DNA of 64,000 bases from Hypomesus transpacificus (GCF_021917145.1 NC_061077.1:10935251-10999250); one strand, 5' to 3'. Shown: positions 33,758 through 45,232, counted from the first letter of the stretch. The notes: generated by a model from the letters alone, not told the origin. Numbers and translations: made by a program.

Positions 33758-34216
33758 GCTGTTACTTTTCAGAATGTTAGCAGCACAAACACACAGACAC
33801 ACCCACACACTCAAGAGAATGATAACGTTGAAGTGAGAACACTATATGGAAAATAGTTGTAACATATATTTTACACACATTCCTTCTCTCTCTGGTAGGA
33901 GTCAACCATAAAGTTATCCAACAGGAGCTTGTAAAAGCTCCTAGGCCTACGAATTCCTGGGGCAGTTCAAAAAAGACCAGAAACCCTTTCTTTCCCCTCT
34001 CTGTTTACAGTGTCGATTTGTTAAATGAGGTTATAATGAGAGGAGTGTCCGTCCATGCATTATCTGTCAGACCAAAGCAATCAACAGAGACATTAAGAGG
34101 GACTACCAGGAGTCTGAGGTGTCTTGGAAGGTTCACGGCCTGGCTGAGCCCAACACACAGCCCCTGCTTCAGTCAGCAGCAGCCCCGAGAACTGGCTCCT
34201 CCTCTGTAGAAGAGTC

Positions 34217-35317
34217 TCACTGCTGTGTTTGTGCTTCCTGTGTCTGTTTGTCTGTCAGCGAGACCACGTTTGAGTCACTGGTGCTCATGTTGCTGAGCTT
34301 GGGCACTCTCCCGGCCCCGGTCCCTCTGGCGCCGGCCTCTGCCCCCTCGCCGAGGTCCTCCCTGGGCATGTACTGCACCACGTGGTTGATGAGGTTGGTG
34401 CGGAAGCTCTTGCTCAGGAAGTTGTAGAGGATGGGGTTGGCCACGCAGTGGAAGAGCGACAGGCACTGCACTACGCTGAAGGAGAAGTAGAGCACCTCCA
34501 CGGCGTTGCAGCTCAGCAGCAGCGGCTCCATGTCGTCGAGCATCATCAGGAAGGTGACCACGTGGTATGGCAGCCAGCACACGACAAACACCAGCGAGTA
34601 CACGTGCACCAGCCACACCTCGCGGCGGCCCTGCACGTCGGGGGCGCGGTGCACCGCCCGCGCAATCAACAGGTTGCAGGTGACGATGACCACGGTGGGC
34701 CCCAGGAACTGGAAGATGAGCCCGAGGAAGGAGACGGAGATGAACCACTCCATGTAGCTGTACTCAGGCATCATGTAGCAGCCCGGCTCGTCCCACTCCA
34801 GCAGGTCCACGTGGGCCGTCTCCAGCAGGCCCATGCTGAGGGACAGGAGCCACAGGCCTCCGCACAGCAGCCAGCGCCTGCGCGCCCCCACGGGGAAGCA
34901 GGCCGGGGAGGAGGGCCAGGCCAGGGACAGGTAGCGCTCCAGGGTCATGAAGGCCAGGAAGATGGAGCTGCTGTAGAAGTTGACCACATAAATGAGGTTG
35001 GTGACGATGCAGAGGAAGCGTCCCCAAAGCCAGACCTCGTTCAAGCTCACCTCCAGCATGAAGAAGGGCAGGATGAGCACCACCAGCAGGTCGGACATGC
35101 TAACGTTCATGACACAGAACAGGACGCCGTTGGCAGAGTGTCTCCGGTGCCAGTTGACCCAGACCACCAGGGCATTCTCTGCCAGGCCAACCAGGAATAT
35201 GACCAGGTAGAGCAGGAACAGGGTGATGCGTCGATAGTCCTCATCCAGGTGGATGGTGCATTCGGTGATGAACCAGGGGGTCCCATTGAAGGAGCTGTTG
35301 TGGTGGCTGTGACTCAT
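34217..35317 (-). CDS. gpr182: GPR182 (atypical chemokine-receptor-like GPCR), complete
   Basis: Class A seven-pass receptor; in mammals it is expressed on endothelium and has been described as an atypical, scavenging chemokine receptor (ACKR5). 366 residues in one coding exon. Seen: an Asn-rich N-terminus; TM1 ITLFLLYLVIFLVGLAEN close to the human protein; TM2 NVSMSDLLVVL; the WLWG motif before TM3; TLERYLSL in place of DRYxxI/V at the end of TM3; CWLPYHVV in TM6; and NPILYNFLS in TM7, followed by the C-tail VVQYMP seen in human as VVHYLP. Cysteines in ECL1 (FLCIVT) and ECL2 (EPGCYMM) can form the usual disulfide. A splice acceptor (CCCCACCAG) lies right before the start codon, so a non-coding exon 1 is expected to the right. 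Tail-to-tail with zbtb39, as in human. Intact. Confidence 0.93.
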   Translation of the reverse strand: MSHSHHNSSFNGTPWFITECTIHLDEDYRRITLFLLYLVIFLVGLAENALVVWVNWHRRHSANGVLFCVMNVSMSDLLVVLILPFFMLEVSLNEVWLWGRFLCIVTNLIYVVNFYSSSIFLAFMTLERYLSLAWPSSPACFPVGARRRWLLCGGLWLLSLSMGLLETAHVDLLEWDEPGCYMMPEYSYMEWFISVSFLGLIFQFLGPTVVIVTCNLLIARAVHRAPDVQGRREVWLVHVYSLVFVVCWLPYHVVTFLMMLDDMEPLLLSCNAVEVLYFSFSVVQCLSLFHCVANPILYNFLSKSFRTNLINHVVQYMPREDLGEGAEAGARGTGAGRVPKLSNMSTSDSNVVSLTDKQTQEAQTQQ

Positions 35318-35323
35318 GGTCTG

Positions 35324-36845
35324 GTGGGGTGAGAGCAGAGGGAAGTTATGTGGATTTGTAGAGAGTTTCGATGAGAGGTGACTTTAATCTGATTATGTTG
35401 TTCCATTACATAAGCTGTGAAGGAGGTTGTGCTATGTTGAAAATGAAACTGCCTGAAAGTTTCAGTGCGAATGGATAATAATCTATAAAAATAAATAAGA
35501 ACACCAAAATAAGGGTAACTAAATAGGTAACTATGGATGTTGGCATCAAAAAGGATATGTGTGCTATTGTTATTCCTGCTTTCTGTAGCTACAACCCAAC
35601 TGTTTAATGACACTCATATACCACTTTAGCTAAGTCTATGAAAGCTAGTTGGTTAAGGGGTAGGTTTAACCCTCAGTCTTTAAATAATAAAGTGAAACTG
35701 AACTTCTCTTTCACAGATCCCAGTGTTGCTTTCTAAACAGGTTTTTCAAGCACAGGATGAAACAATGTACAGCAGCCTACCTTACTGAGTGGAGTCTAAT
35801 GGTGGAGGATGATGATGCTGCTGACAGCTCCAGGGGTTCTTCTGTCTGGAGAGATGTCAGAAACCTGCAGGAGCAGCAAGGACACAGCAGCTGGCCCAGA
35901 TGATCTGAGTGTGGCCAACAGGAAATATTAGACCATCCCCTCTGCTCATTTTCCATCCAATCCTCCCCCTTCTCTCCCCCATGTCCCTCCCCTGTCCTCT
36001 CAGGGCCAGAGCTGACAGGACATCCTCACAGCGTAAGGGGGGGGGGGGGGGGGGGGGTCTTGGTCAAATGTCATTGTTTGGTTTAACTGTGTCGTAAGTC
36101 AGAGATTCTCTGGTTTTACAGGGAATGGAGTCAATGAAGACAGTTTACATTTGCGTTAGCGATCATGAAAAATGCCAGGAAGCCCCCTCCTGTGTAGAGC
36201 AGTGGTGAACAGCAGGAGGGGGAGGAAGCCTGTGGTACATCACACCTCCCAGAGGAAGAGGCCTTTGAACCAAAGCCTCCCTCCTCATGAGTGATCCCCT
36301 CATCACCCACCTGGAAACCTGTTCACCTGCAGCTCAGCAGGCATTTATGACACCTGGAGGTGATGATCTAACAGAGACCATTCCAATGTGGTGGCTGGTT
36401 AAATCTTTCTGTTGTCTTCATTTAGACTTGATGACTCAACAAAAGGGAATTCAAATTCAACATGGAAACCTTTCAGGAGCCACTGACAGAAGTAACAACA
36501 TCCAGCTCCAGGCTTCGATTTATTGCTCAGGGTCACCCTCTTCCATCTTGTCATTGTTCTGGGAGAGTTTATCACCATAACATCCTGCAGGTCAGACTTA
36601 TACCGACAATAGGGACATTTGTGTTGGCCCTGTAACTGCAGATACATGGGATGTTCTGTACCAACTCTCTCTGGTTCTCTGGATGGTCAGCATTTTGTGA
36701 AGATCTGTTTGCCCCTCTCTGGTCCCCCCACCCCCACCATATCCATCCTGCTTGTTTCCCTTTGTTTAAGTGTAGTCAATCTGCTCTTTTCCTAAAGCTA
36801 CAGGAAGGAAACTGTCAGCAGAATTAGAGCTTCTGGAAAGGCAGA
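35324..36845. repeat. direct repeat flanking gpr182, copy B
   Basis: Counterpart of copy A (32450-33500). It begins immediately upstream of the gpr182 start codon and probably includes its 5' UTR exon and promoter. It contains an insert relative to copy A, with a G homopolymer at 36039-36057, and a different 118-bp stretch at 36413-36530. Confidence 0.85.
36039..36057. repeat. G homopolymer
   Basis: About 19 consecutive G in the gpr182 upstream region. Confidence 0.95.
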
Positions 36846-38019
36846 TGCCCTTTCTCAGCAACACACACACACACGAAAAAACATTAAAACGGGACACGAT
36901 AAAGAAAATCTTTGTAAAATATATTTGGTCCAAAAGCTGATTTTGCAAAAATACATGATGTGCAATCAACAAACGCACAATGTATCTACTCCATTTGTCC
37001 AGTGTATTCAGATCTTGTAGTAGTAACGTCACAGAACGCTAATAACATAAAGCAGCTGAAATATCACCTAGTGCTAGAAGTTCAATTAATTTAACAAGAT
37101 ATACCAACGCTACTACTGTGAAATCTCAGCAATATTCCCAGAAAACAGCCATATTCTAACTGGAAACCCAGTGAGTCTAGCTCTACAGATGTCTTCCTTT
37201 CTACTCCATCTGTTCTGTAGTGCATCTTTAAAATGTATGCTTAGTTTGACACTCAGCACAGAAGCTCCAGAAGGTTGGAATTGGAAGAGTTGATTGGAAG
37301 AGTTGGTCAACACGCTCTGGGCAGGTGCTGCCCTGGCCACAGGGAGCTGGAATGATGTTCCCAGTTAGAAGTCAGTGGGAGGGGAGCTGCATGGCACATC
37401 CACTACCACTTTCCCTTTCCATCTGAATATGTGCATGTATACAAAGTCTTCTGCTATGAAATGGCCCATATCCCGTTTTGATTCAGCTCTTAGTGGATTA
37501 AAGGAGGGTCTGTCGCCACAGAGCAGGATGCCCAAGTGAGCCAACTAACTTTACATACGAAAACTCCTGTCCAACCTCCAGAATGCTACTTGGAAGAAAT
37601 TGATATTTACGAATTTTTCAGCATTTAAGTAGAAAAGGAAATTTTCATCTCTTAAAATGTTAACCTGGAAATCCTTCTTTTTTGTACACCGAGGAGTGTA
37701 CTGTATGAATGACTGTAACACCTCCCAGAAGACGCAGTTAGCTCTATATTGTCAGGTACCCTTCTGTTCCCAAGTCAGAGTGCTTCTACACACGTACTTC
37801 ATTTGACACAGTTTTCAATCTAGAAAATAAATATGCATCAGTAGTATATTACAACAATGGAAACAGTTGCACACATAATATGATATAAAGAACCATTTGT
37901 GATTGTTGGTCAATGTTGGTGATGTACAGCAGGTAAAGGTAACATGTCAGTCAAGGTGTATAAAAAGAAAAAAAAGAAGCTCCTTGATTGGAGGTTGGAC
38001 CGATGGTGGACATGGTGTT
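36846..38019 (-). other. pip4k2c: pip4k2c 3' UTR and spacer to gpr182
   Basis: No coding sequence. On the minus strand the right part should be the pip4k2c 3' UTR. No canonical AATAAA was found close to the stop; a variant signal must be used or the UTR is longer than seen. A CA run lies at 36863-36874. Confidence 0.45.
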
Positions 38020-41000
38020 TTAAGTGCTAAGTGCAAAAATGTTTGAGATGAAATCGCGAAATCTTTTGGCATACTGTTCTGGGTGGACAGTGGAGATTTC
38101 GGCACCAGCCTGGGAGACATCACCAAAAAGAAAGGAAAAGAGGTTATAGTCATGGAAACTACTCACACTACTCACTATTCATGTAATATTTGTATTTTAT
38201 ATTGTATTTTATACTGTAAATTGGCAACTTATATTTTATGGCAACTTATATTCTACTTTATTGTATATTTTATTTTAATTTGTATTCCACTTAGTATTGC
38301 TAGTTTATGTATCCTTAGTATATTAAGACCATATATCTAAATGTAAGATTCCTATATGTTTATTGTATGCACCTTCCTGCCAAAGCAAATTCCTTGTCTG
38401 TGCAAACTTTCATGGCGAATAAATCCCTTTCTGATTCTGATTCTGAAAAATACTTTCTAAAGATTTTCTGAATGAGCCTCAGCAGGGCTTTCCCCTCCTT
38501 CGTCCCCCCCCTCAGCGTGTGTGACTCCCCCTCTCCCCCCCCCTCAGCGTGTGCGACTCCCCCTCTCTCCCCCCCCCCTCAGCGTGTGCGACTCCCCCTC
38601 TCTCCCCCCCCCTCAGTGTGTGTGACTCACCCTCTCCCCCCCCCCTCAGCGTGTGCGACTCCCCCTCTCTCCCCCCCCCTCAGCGTGTGTGACTCACCCT
38701 CTCCCCCCCCCCTCAGCGTGTGCGACTCCCCCTCTCTCCCCCCCCCTCAGCGTGTGCGACTCCCCCTCTCTCCCCCCCCTCAGCGTGTGCGACTCCCCTT
38801 CTCCCCCCCCCCTCAGCGTGTGCGACTCCCCCTCTCCCCCCCCCCTCAGCGTGTGCGACTCCCCCTCTCCCCCCCCTCAGCGTGTGCGACTCCCCCTCTC
38901 TCCCCCCCCCTCAGCGTGTGTGACTCACCCTCTCCCCCCCCTCAGTGTGTGTCATTCCCCTTCTCCCCCCCCCTCAGTGTGTGTGACTCCCCCTCTCTCC
39001 CCCCCCTCAGCGTGTGACTCCCCCTCTCTCCCCCCTCTCTCCCCCCCCCTCAGCGTGTGACTCACCCTCTCCCCCCCCCTCTCTCCCCCCCCCTCAGCGT
39101 GTGACTCACCCTCTCCCCCCCCCTCAGTGTGTGACTCCCCCTCTCTCCCCCCCTCAGTGTGTGTGACTCCCCCTCTCTCCACCCCTCAGCGTGTGGGACT
39201 CCCCCTCTCTCCCCCCTCAGCGTGTGACTCCCCCTCTCTCCCCCCCTCAGTGTGTGTGACTCCCCCTCTCTCCCCCCCTCAGTGTGTGTGACTCCCCCTC
39301 TCTCCCCCACCTCAGCGTGTGTGACTCCCCCTCTCTCCCCCCCCTCAGTGTGTGTGATTCCCCCTCTCTCCCCCACCTCAGCGTGTGTGACTCCCCCTCT
39401 CTCCCCCCCCTCAGTGTGTGTGACTCCCCCTCTCTCCCCCACCTCAGTGTGTGTGACTCCCCCTCTCTCCCCCACCTCAGCGTGTGTGACTCCCCCTCTC
39501 TCCCCCACCTCAGCGTGTGTGACTCCCCCTCTCTCCCCCACCTCAGCGTGTGTGACTCCCCCTCTCTCCCCCCCTAAGCGTGTGTGACTCACCCCGTGTT
39601 TGACGGTCTTGGCTGCGTGAGCAGCTTTCTTCTTGGTGTCGTACTGTGTCAGAACATCGATCAACCCCATGAAGTACACCTCTCTCTGGGGGGAACCTGG
39701 GAGGAACAGGCAGGAAGGAATCACACACACACACATTAGCCACCCGCCCACAGCGCTCTCCTGGGAACGTTCTTGGTGTGGAAAGCAGCTGGCCACTTCA
39801 GAGAACAAGGACTCCTATCATACGCCCTTCTGACGTCATGGTGTCTAACAGCTGTACGGCAGGCGGACCCTACCAGCAGCACTCCTGACGGCGTACACGT
39901 CCACGTAGGGGTCAAACTCCCCCGGGCCCAGGGGCTTGCACGAGGACATGTAGCCAGCGATGCCCTCGGGGGAGGTGCCGTAGGAGCCCGCCATGGGGGC
40001 GGGCGTCAGGCCGTTCTCAGAGTCCTGGTCCTCGTCGTTGGGGGGCTCCTCGCCCTCCTCCTCCTCCCGCTCCGCACGGCCCACGTCATGGATGCCCAGC
40101 AGCAGGCTGTAGTCCATGATCTTCAGCTTGACCAGAAACTACAGGAGAGAGACGCGGAGCAACGTTTTCACCGGGGCTGTGCTGGGAACATGGTTTTCTG
40201 AAGATCAGTCAGGTCACCCATATATGAACCCTTCAACTTTAGATGGGAAAATACAGTATGTTGTTCCAGAGTATTCTGTTTGAACTTCTGACTCGTCAAC
40301 TGCATCTACATACAAGGAACTGGCTTATGAACCTCTCTGGTAGGCCTCTACTACTAACTGACTCCATGCTGCTACTCCGACAAAGCAAAAACTTCTAGAA
40401 CAGTGGTTCTCAAACCTGTCCTCAAGTACCACCTGTCCTGCATGTTTTAGACGTTTCCCTGCTCCAACACACCTGATTCAAATAAATGCGTAGTTATCTA
40501 GCTCTGTAGAAGCCTGGTAACGACCATTCATTTGAATCAGGTGTGTTCTAGAATGTTCCTGCTGCCCCCCTGTGGGCTTTTTGTGCCATGTCAGTGGGAA
40601 GCTGCAGAGCAGAAGTGAAGAGGGCACCTCCACATCTCTGTTGAGCTTCTCCATGATCTTCTCCTTTTGCTCCTCGGTCACGTACACCTTCTGCATGTTG
40701 TTCCTGAAGTCCATGTCCTTGTATGTGGGAAGTTCTTTCACCTGAAAGAAGTGCACGTTTACAGGAAGGAGATTGAAGGGACCGAGATGTCCATCCTGTA
40801 TGTGACAGGAAACAGAGCCTTTTTCACGTGCTTCTTCATCTTACCCTCTCTTTGTCACTTGCTTCCCGAGACACCAGGGAACCCTGCAAGAACACAGAAA
40901 GTGCGACAGAGTTCATTCTATCCAAACGCATCGACAGCTTGCGAAATCGAAAACACATTTCCCTTGAATCCTTGGGTGTCTACCTGCCGCCCTGTGACAG

Positions 41001-43895
41001 CGTATAAGAGGAGTCATGTGACAACCTGGGAGAGGCTGGCCCTCAAGTGGAGCAGGAGTCTCACCTTGAGATCGTACTTCCTGTGCACCACCAGTCTGTG
41101 GCTAAACATGTTCCTCATGACGATGAGGTAGGTCTCCTCGCTCTCCACGCTCACCCGGTACATGCCCAAGAACTGTGGCAGCAGCGTGCTGCCATGGCAC
41201 TTCACAATGTGCTGGAGAGACCAGGACAGAAAGCACCACATTAACACCATACACTATACACAGGCTCATATACCAGGTTGTATAACGGGTTTGGCTTGGA
41301 GGAAGTTAGGCTGTGCTTTACATATAACCCTGCTATTTTTAGTACTTTACAGTGTTCCTTATTAGTGCAAGAGTACACATTAGAAAGGAATACAATTCTA
41401 GGGTCGATTTTATCACGCAAAAAGAGAAAGCCACGTGCCAGGTAGTATCATCTTTTCTCCACAGTCTCCCATACATGTACAGTAACAGCTGGATATCAAG
41501 GTTATGCATTTGGACACAGACTCAAGCCTGCTATTAAAAGGGACACACTTGTGACTGTCCTCATTCACAGAGTCCCCTGGCTGGAACACAGCAGAATCCT
41601 CACTGAAGACAGGCACATCTATTTATATTCTGCTATTCTCCATCTATCCTCTGCATGCAGCCAAAATGAGCAGTGGCACTCTAGATGCAGGATAAATTAA
41701 GCCCTCAGGACGCGCACACACACGCACACACACACGCACACACAGTGAACAGATCTGCAGTGCTGCGGACCCAAGAGCTCCCACAGCTCTGATACCAATC
41801 TGCTCAATCAGCGCCTAACAGTGAAACTCTCCCACATTGCTCCCATTCACCCAGCTCCAACAGAGCTCTCCATGACCACCGGGACTCATTCCCACTCTGC
41901 CTTGAAGGCTGGCCCGGTATTCACGTGACTGATGCATGACAACACAATAAAAAAATTGCATGTCTAACTCACTCTTTTTGTCAGTGAAATGGATAAGGAT
42001 GCCTTATAAAACAGATGGAACACAAACAAACATGGCGTGTCTTCTAATCCTTGTCTTCAGCTCCTTATCAAAGGAGAATTTAGAATTCTCTCCAATAAAA
42101 GTACCTTTCAAGGGAAATGCTATGAAAGGAGAAATTGAAGGTAAACACATCCATCTCAAGAGAAGACCAAACCATATTAAAAAAAAAAGATAACTAAATA
42201 TATTGAATTTCATCAGAAAACCTTAGCACCACTAAGCCTAAGGCCGTAACACAGGGCCTCTGGGGTTGAATCTGGCTCAGGCCATTTCCTGCATGTCGCT
42301 CACGCTCTCTGGAAGAACAGATGAAATGCTTGTTATTGATCTGTCTGTCTATGGTAGACCCACCTGGTGGTACTCAGACAGGATGTTGTGCATGTCAGCC
42401 ACGTCCTCACTGGAGATCTGCTTCACCACCAGCGTCCTGTCATAGGAGCTGAGCAGGAGCCCCTCCCCCTGGACAACCCCACTCCTCACTGGGGGGCTGC
42501 GTGTCAGCGACACCTGGATTAGGAACACACACGCGCACATACACACACACGCGCACACACACGCGCACATACACACACACGCACACACACACACACGAGT
42601 CAACTTGTGCTGTCAAACTGGGTATGAGCACATTGTGTCCATAAATCAATTTAGTTAAGTTCATGTATTAGAGCACACTATCCCGATCCTTACCACCCCC
42701 AACCCCCTACCTGGTAGTCTAGGTCCTCAATCCCAAATCGCTCCCTCAGATTCCGGAATACCTGGGGGCAGTATTCCTTGAACTTGAAATGTCCTGGTAG
42801 AGTCTCTCTACAAGAGGAAACCACACCTCAGTCACACTTTCTACAGTCCTATACTGCGTCTCTCTCTGCTTTGCACTGAGCACAGTGCCTTTACAAGCTC
42901 CTGCTGGTTAACACAGACCAAAGGAGTTGTGTCCCTTTAACAAAGCAATACAAGAAGCCAACATGTAAGAGCTGCTAAATATGGTGCCAATAAAATCGAT
43001 ACAGTCTCCTTAAGTGTTATTGATAGAATGCTAATAATGTTACTCTATTCAAGCATAAACGTAGTCGCGTACTTGTTGAAGAGGTGGTTGTTGACTTTGA
43101 TTTTGGTGTTGGCTTTGAAGTCATCAGGGAGTAGCATCACTGGTACAGGGACCTGGTTTAGGTCATTTATCTAAATAGATAAAGCATTCCACAGCATCAA
43201 GCATCAATTACCTTACCACAAACATGCATGTAAAGTTAACATGGTTGATAAGCAATGGCACAACACACTAGACCAATAAAGGCTTCAGTAAATATGCTGT
43301 AACACGTCACTGCAGTGGCAATTTAAAATATACTTTTTTTAATGTCAAATTTAAGAGCTTGCTAGTGGACTCCTGGCTATGCGTATAGTACATTAATCGT
43401 TTATTTAAATCTAAAAACAGTTACTGCAACATTCTGAACATCAGTTTACAATAATGGTATGGTAGCAAGCCTAGATAGCTAGCAGGCACTAGAAGCACAG
43501 TACACTGGACAGCCAGGATATCACACTTAGGGCTAGTTTGGCTAGCCAAGCAATGACTCCTTAATCGTAGAATCATCATCATATAATCATAGAATATTAT
43601 GCATTATGGTACAGTATTAGTATTGTATTGCATTGAAAATATACGTGCTTCCGTAAATATAATTGGGTTAGGGAGTCGTGATACTTAGCCTAGCTAGCTA
43701 GCCAGCTAACGTTACAAGTAGACTAGCTTAGCTAGTGTGTACACTTACTGAATGATTGACGCCCCACATAAACACGCTCAAGACAGGGTCGCTGGCTCGA
43801 AAAACCTTAACCTTCTGCTGCACAAAATGTTTCTTCTTTGTTTTAGTCTTGGCTGCCAGTATTGGACTGGAAACAGCTGCCGAGTTAGACGCCAT
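38020..43895 (-). CDS. pip4k2c: phosphatidylinositol-5-phosphate 4-kinase type-2 gamma, 10 coding exons
   Basis: Makes PI(4,5)P2 from PI5P; the gamma form has low catalytic activity and modulates the other isoforms. Exons: 43895-43749, 43170-43073, 42807-42711, 42513-42364, 41211-41065, 40883-40845, 40741-40628, 40138-39874, 39696-39593, 38109-38020; all phases agree, giving 416 residues (human 421). Seen: [21 protein letters not shown] near the N-terminus, [62 protein letters not shown] (nucleotide-binding region, split by an intron), [11 protein letters not shown] at 272-282, the gamma-type acidic insert, [13 protein letters not shown], and the activation-loop region around KTVKHG before the last exon. 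The C-terminus reads SNIFALST, three residues past the usual FA end. Intron 9 holds a large minisatellite and a LINE tail; intron 7 a hAT fragment. Confidence 0.95.
38190..38452 (+). mobile_element. 3' end of a LINE-like retrotransposon
   Basis: AT-rich body, then CCTGCCAAAGCAAATTCCTTG, then ATGGCGAATAAA and a TGATTC tail. The same ending appears at 44780-44998 and, reversed, at 50418-50500. This 'gaataaa + (TGATTC)n' ending is typical of L2/CR1-type LINEs or their SINEs in fish. Subfamily not determined. It sits in pip4k2c intron 9, antisense to the gene. Confidence 0.65.
38503..39590. repeat. about 33-bp minisatellite, pip4k2c intron 9
   Basis: Some thirty tandem units of about 30-35 bp. 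Each is CTCAGCGTGTGTGACTCC followed by CCCTCTCTCCCCCC, with C-run length changes and CGTGTG/TGTGTG variants. The right end touches the exon 9 donor: the first bases of the intron on the minus strand (GTGAGTCACACACGCT) are themselves a unit. Open reading frames across it in all frames are repeat artefacts. Confidence 0.95.
40401..40545. mobile_element. hAT/Charlie-like non-autonomous element fragment
   Basis: Begins CAGTGGTTCTCAAACC, the classic hAT-Charlie terminal sequence, and contains an imperfect palindrome (ACACACCTGATTCAAAT ... ATTTGAATCAGGTGTG). TTCTAGAA flanks both sides (40393-40400 and 40546-40553), which would be an 8-bp target duplication. The expected inverted end is missing on the right, so the copy is truncated or the flanking match is chance. 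Lies in pip4k2c intron 7. Confidence 0.6.
41707..41742. repeat. (CA)n-like repeat, pip4k2c intron 4
   Basis: CACACG/CACACA repeat of about 36 bp. A similar CACGCG/CACACA tract is at 42524-42596 next to exon 4. Confidence 0.9.
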
Positions 43896-44780
43896 AACAG
43901 CACCTTGCGTGCGTTGGAACTTGTCAGACTTTTTCCTGTATTGATCTTTCGCACTTCCCCGTGTGTCACACAAAAAAACGCTAGTCAAATGTCACACCAC
44001 CGACACAATATTTAGCCCCAAATCTCTTCAGAATCCTTTAGTGTTTGTTGCAAAGCAAACATCGGATTCCAATGTATAGTAGTTGTCACTTATTCCAATC
44101 CATGGACCACGGGAAAGTCAACCTCAGTTTTAGTGGACTGTCCACCCCAAAGACGATCCTCGTCACCTTTCTTGCCCACCTGTGTCACCATGTGTTGAAG
44201 TGATTGACAGGTTGCAGCAGCCAAGCAGATTGTCTATTACAGTCACGTGATCTGACATAGGCGGATACAGTGCGGGATCCACTAAACTCACTCGCTAGGA
44301 TGCTACAGTGTGACCGACACTGACTGTAGCCTACCATAGTTCTGTCTCCCGAGACTATCCTTACTCGCTTCCAAAATCATGCAAATGCTCCATCATAAAG
44401 CTTCTCTTCATCACTAAGAATATTTTCCAACCATGAGCTGTTGTCAAGTTTAAGTTTGGTCTAAATCCAGACTTTCTTACCTTATAGGATGTACTGCTTC
44501 GTTCAGTTCTGTCTGAAACTATTTATGTGACTAGCATTCCTTCATATGATGCATCTTAACCAAGTCAATATTCGTACTAGTACTATGTGCATGTGGTGTG
44601 CTTTCTTGTTTATGTTGGGGACATGTTTGAGCATCTGGTCCAACTATATCTGTTGTGCACTGACAATGTTAATCTGTTCTCAAATCTTTTCTCTTGTACA
44701 CTACTGATGTACTTTAAGAACATTCCAGTCTCTGCAGTTTGCTCACTTTAAGCTGTGACCCTGTCAACTCCTCAGTCTCA
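43896..44780 (-). promoter_or_regulatory. pip4k2c: pip4k2c upstream region
   Basis: The pip4k2c 5' UTR and promoter must lie here. No TATA box or clear start site was recognised. A CTAG-rich patch lies on the other side of exon 1 (43480-43740). No divergent gene is seen to the right. Confidence 0.45.
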
Positions 44781-44998
44781 TTTGTATTCTTATTTTTATA
44801 TATATTTTATTGTATAATTAAATGGTTTTATTCTTAGATTGTTTAGTTCTTAGAAATAGCTCAACTTTTGTACGTTTACTTACTTTAAGATTTGTAAATG
44901 TTTAGTGTTTTGAACCTCCCTGCCAGAGTCAATTCTTTGTTTAACATACATGGCGAATAAACCAAATTCTGAGTCTGAATTCTGATTCTAAATGTGTT
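44780..44998 (+). mobile_element. 3' end of a LINE-like retrotransposon
   Basis: Same ending as the copy at 38190-38452: CCTGCCAGAGTCAATTCTTTG, ATGGCGAATAAA, then TGATTC/TGAGTC-like tail. More diverged from the family pattern. Confidence 0.65.
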
Positions 44999-45053
44999 CT
45001 ATCCTCCATTATATCATTCATTATATACAGGACATGTGTTACTTACTTATGAC

Positions 45054-45224
45054 CAGTGTTGGGGGTAATGCGTTACAAACTCACTTGAAGTAATGCGTTA
45101 CTGTAATCAGATTACATGTGTCTGTAACGCAGTAATGTAACGCATTACTGTTAATAACTTCAGTAAAAAAAGTAACCAGTAATGTGTAATCTATTTCTTT
45201 TTTTGAGTAACTACCCCAATACTG
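45054..45224. mobile_element. 171-bp hAT-type MITE, complete, with 8-bp target duplication
   Basis: Ends are inverted copies: CAGTGTTGGGGGTAAT on the left, and CAGTATTGGGGTAGTT read from the right. The host sequence CTTATGAC is duplicated exactly on both sides (45046-45053 and 45225-45232); 8 bp is the hAT hallmark. The interior is rich in GTAACGCATTAC-like motifs, as in the common fish element of this type. It has no coding capacity. Confidence 0.9.
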
Positions 45225-45232
45225 CTTATGAC

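Noticed and set aside
34382-35332. 316-codon plus-strand frame opposite gpr182
   Set aside because: An antisense shadow of the gpr182 coding exon: His/Gln/Glu-rich and without domains.
38472-39808. Long frames over the pip4k2c intron 9 array on both strands
   Set aside because: Repeat artefacts; only 39593-39696 within the minus-strand frame is real coding sequence (pip4k2c exon 9).
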